Below, in pieces: positions 13,392 to 13,587 of a stretch of DNA of 13,587 bases. The notes under the pieces are model-generated. The model was not told the DNA's origin, did not search any database, and was given only the letters and a program-made list of their open reading frames with translations. The DNA is from Acinetobacter sp. UBA6641. Its GTDB lineage: Bacteria > Pseudomonadota > Gammaproteobacteria > Pseudomonadales > Moraxellaceae. The DNA lies in assembly GCA_002455755.1 (NCBI GenBank), contig DKLL01000004.1, forward strand, positions 1 through 13,587, in the 5' to 3' direction. The stretch's first letter is position 1; each line of letters starts with the position of its first letter. The translations under genes were made by a program, and so were the position numbers.

Positions 13392-13420
13392 ATATGAGGT
13401 GTAAGTCTTAAAAATTCAAG
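13392..13420 (-). promoter_or_regulatory. Candidate RpoH (sigma-32) heat-shock promoter of htpX
   Basis: Read on the minus strand, CTTGAA (complement of 13415-13420) is followed after 15 bases by CCTCATAT (complement of 13392-13399). The RpoH consensus is CTTGAAA with CCCCATNT about 11-16 bases further on. The -35 core matches fully and the -10 differs at one fixed position. The start would be near 13385, about 57 bases before the htpX start codon. htpX is a known heat-shock gene in E. coli. The same bases also give a passable sigma-70 reading (TTGAAT, 17, CATATT). Confidence 0.5.
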
Positions 13421-13464
13421 GAAAAATTAATAAAACTCTATAATGATGCAGTTTCTAAAACAAT

Positions 13465-13587
13465 TTAATTATCAGCGATTGAAATTTTTGCTGAAGCCGT
13501 TGCATGTGCAGTGGCATATGAGCCGGAAGGAGCATCAGTAAAACTCCCGTCAGAGGCCATTATAATTTGACGTTGTGCACTGTATTG
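13465..13587 (-). CDS. C-terminal end of an unrecognised protein (cut by window edge)
   Basis: From the right edge the minus strand is open for 40 codons and stops with TAA at 13465-13467. The visible residues include ASDGSFTDAPSGSYATAHAT and end in ASAKISIADN, rich in Ala, Ser and Thr. I cannot name the family from so little. It precedes htpX on the same strand by 136 bases with no clear terminator between. Composition and the uninterrupted frame favour a real gene, but the evidence is thin. Confidence 0.45.
   Translation of the reverse strand, partial: QYSAQRQIIMASDGSFTDAPSGSYATAHATASAKISIADN

Noticed and set aside
13443..13541. 33-codon plus-strand frame starting with two ATGs
   Set aside because: It opposes the open minus-strand frame that reaches the edge, has no Shine-Dalgarno, and has no recognisable features.
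1..13587. CRISPR array, prophage, integron cassettes, toxin-antitoxin pair or other defence system
   Set aside because: No spaced direct repeats, integrase, attC-like sites, toxin-antitoxin gene pairs or defence-protein motifs were seen. The only mobile sequence is the 439-bp element.

Overview
The window looks like a chromosomal segment of an Acinetobacter species (Moraxellaceae). The grounds are moderate GC with A/T-rich gaps, a long-form isocitrate lyase of the Pseudomonas/Acinetobacter type, compact convergent hairpin terminators, and several hypothetical proteins of Acinetobacter character. The genus is inferred from protein resemblance recalled from memory; no search was run.

Layout, left to right. 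The first 22 bases are the 5' end of a tRNA-Leu gene on the minus strand, with its own strong promoter. Next come an unrecognised four-helix membrane protein (-) and an unrecognised 168-residue soluble protein (+). After these is a convergent junction whose shared terminator appears to have been split by a 439-bp insertion with a 5-bp target duplication. Then follow a 93-residue membrane protein (-), PaeA/YtfL, a CNNM-family polyamine exporter (-), a LysR-type regulator (-), and a 642-base gap leading into aceA, isocitrate lyase of the glyoxylate shunt (+). aceA and the convergent dgkA (diacylglycerol kinase, -) share two back-to-back terminators. An orphan HAE1-family RND efflux permease (+) diverges from dgkA, with a Fur-like palindrome in its upstream region. 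A DUF4112 membrane protein (+) follows. After it lies a VOC-fold (bleomycin-resistance-like) pseudogene with at least three lesions, then htpX (-), a membrane zinc protease with a candidate heat-shock (RpoH) promoter. The C-terminal end of an unrecognised protein (-) runs off the right edge.

Most genes are single transcription units doing housekeeping work: carbon metabolism (aceA), lipid recycling (dgkA), polyamine balance (paeA), membrane quality control (htpX) and efflux (RND). There is no CRISPR array, prophage, resistance cassette or obvious new multigene system. The most notable item is the 439-bp MITE-like insertion, recognised because removing it with one target copy restores a perfect 11-bp terminator with a GTGA tetraloop. 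Next are the freshly decayed VOC gene and the candidate RpoH and Fur sites.
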